Origin: Thermoplasmata archaeon
GTDB lineage: Archaea; Thermoplasmatota; Thermoplasmata; UBA184
Direction: 5' to 3'
DNA length: 6,960 nt
Assembly: GCA_027314845.1 (NCBI GenBank)
Contig: DAHVAA010000082.1
Span: forward strand, 1 to 6,960
How positions within the stretch are numbered: position 1 is the stretch's first letter; each line of letters opens with the position of its first letter. The notes under the pieces were generated by a model that saw only the letters and a list, made by a program, of their open reading frames with translations, was not told the origin of the DNA and searched no databases. The position numbers and the translations under genes are program-made. This document shows, piece by piece, positions 6,289 to 6,960 of the stretch.

Positions 6289-6295
6289 GAATAAG
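6289..6295 (+). promoter_or_regulatory. TATA-like element of cysC
   Basis: GAATAAG, within the A/T-rich run 6287-6298, is centred about 52 nt before the cysC ATG, nearly the same distance as the candidate TATA element of the GT2 gene. The predicted start site near 6317 gives a leader of about 27 nt containing the ribosome binding site at 6334-6337. The match to a canonical archaeal TATA box is only fair. Confidence 0.4.
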
Positions 6296-6333
6296 AACCT
6301 CCATTCGTGAGGCTAAAGGTAGAGATCGGACCC

Positions 6334-6337
6334 GGAG
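6334..6337 (+). promoter_or_regulatory. Shine-Dalgarno site of cysC
   Basis: GGAG lies 6 nt before the ATG at 6344 and decides between this start and the out-of-frame ATG at 6339, which is too close to it and leads nowhere useful. Confidence 0.5.
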
Positions 6338-6343
6338 CATGCG

Positions 6344-6946
6344 ATGACCCACCACGGATTCTGTATCTGGCTCACTGGGCTGCCCTCCGCCGGAAAGACG
6401 ACCATTGCCCAGGCGCTCGCCCCGGAGCTCAAGTCCCGGGGCTGGAACGTCGAGCTGCTGGACGGCGACGAGGTGCGCAAGGGGCTCAGCGCCGACCTCG
6501 GGTTCGACCGGGCGGCCCGGGAGTCCCACGCGCGCCGGGTGAGCTTCGTCGCCAAGCTCCTGGCGCGCAACGGCGCGATCCCGATCGTCGCCCTGATCTC
6601 CCCCTACAAGACCTCCCGCGCGCGGGCCCGGGAGGAGATCGGCGCGTTCATCGAGGTCCATGTCACGACGCCGCTCGAGGTCTGCGAGCAGCGGGACGTC
6701 AAGGGGCTCTACAAGAGGGCCCGGATGGGCGAGATCAAGGAGATGACGGGCGTCGACGACCCCTACGAGCCCCCCGAGAGCCCCGAGATCCGGGTGACCA
6801 CGGTGGGCCGAACCCCCCAAGATTCCGCGCTCTCGATCATTGGGGAACTGGAACGGCTGGGCTACCTCAGGGTCCCCGCGGGCCGAACCCCCGGGGTGGA
6901 CGCCGAGGGCGGGTCAGCCGGGGTTCCCGGCACGTTCGCGAAGTAG
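6344..6946 (+). CDS. cysC: Adenylylsulfate (APS) kinase
   Basis: The protein has 200 residues, close to the usual size of single-domain CysC. It phosphorylates APS at the 3' position with ATP to give PAPS (EC 2.7.1.25) in the cytoplasm. Visible signatures are the P-loop G-L-P-S-A-G-K-T-T (12-20), L-D-G-D-E-V-R (39-45), G-F-D-R (53-56) followed by the A-R-R-V-S-F-V-A helix (63-70), I-S-P-Y-K (85-89) with nearby Arg residues, F-I-E-V (102-105), and C-E-x-R-D-x-K-G-L-Y-K-x-A-R (114-127) running into T-G-V-D-D-P-Y-E-P-P (135-144). The DGD motif is followed by Glu where the well-studied bacterial enzymes have Asn. The last 25 residues or so are a Gly/Pro-rich tail beyond the usual end. It has its own candidate promoter. 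No ATP sulfurylase or PAPS reductase is adjacent within the window. Beside a flippase and two glycosyltransferases, PAPS supply for glycan sulfation is at least as likely as assimilation; this is an inference. Confidence 0.93.
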   Translation: MTHHGFCIWLTGLPSAGKTTIAQALAPELKSRGWNVELLDGDEVRKGLSADLGFDRAARESHARRVSFVAKLLARNGAIPIVALISPYKTSRARAREEIGAFIEVHVTTPLEVCEQRDVKGLYKRARMGEIKEMTGVDDPYEPPESPEIRVTTVGRTPQDSALSIIGELERLGYLRVPAGRTPGVDAEGGSAGVPGTFAK

Positions 6947-6960
6947 GATCGGCCCGATCG

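Noticed and set aside
1..6960. Search for tRNA or other RNA genes, CRISPR repeats, IS ends or transposase fragments
   Set aside because: By eye I saw no cloverleaf with a T-loop consensus, no regularly spaced direct repeats and no transposase or integrase motifs.

Overview
The window is about two-thirds or more G+C and tightly packed. It looks archaeal, most likely from a high-GC member of the Thermoplasmatota. This is inferred, not proven: there is no rRNA or ribosomal marker here. The support is (i) a C-terminally anchored, PKD-like surface protein of a type common in that phylum, (ii) short A/T-rich TATA-like islands about 50-55 nt upstream of two start codons in an otherwise GC-rich background, and (iii) a glycan-assembly gene set (Wzx-type flippase, GT4, dolichol-phosphate-sugar-synthase-like GT2, APS kinase) resembling archaeal surface glycosylation loci.

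Layout from left to right. Positions 2-337 (+) are the 3' end of an extracellular protein: one PKD/Ig-like domain, a Ser/Thr/Pro stalk, a membrane anchor and a basic tail. It converges with a secreted PF04185-type phosphoesterase (360-1469, -). A promoter region of about 260 bp separates the phosphoesterase from the divergent + strand genes. The first is a 14-TM polysaccharide flippase (1732-3375), followed with almost no gap by a GT4 glycosyltransferase (3402-4622, or 3372 if the GTGA overlap is used). After a gap of about 190 bp with its own TATA-like element comes a GT2 enzyme with a C-terminal extension of about 210 residues that I cannot assign (4813-6192). After a further gap of about 150 bp, with another TATA-like element and a 14-bp perfect palindrome, lies cysC, adenylylsulfate kinase (6344-6946). 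The window ends just after its stop.

How the genes may work together (inference): the GT2 would load a sugar onto a polyprenyl-phosphate carrier or start a chain, the GT4 would extend it, and the flippase would move the lipid-linked glycan across the membrane. CysC makes PAPS, the sulfate donor for sulfotransferases, which raises the possibility that the glycan is sulfated. No sulfotransferase, ATP sulfurylase or oligosaccharyltransferase lies in the window. The two extracellular proteins at the left are rich in N-x-S/T sequons and are plausible acceptors.

I found no RNA genes, CRISPR array, insertion sequence or integration site. The strongest candidate for something undescribed is the C-terminal extension of the GT2 enzyme, followed by the palindrome in front of cysC.
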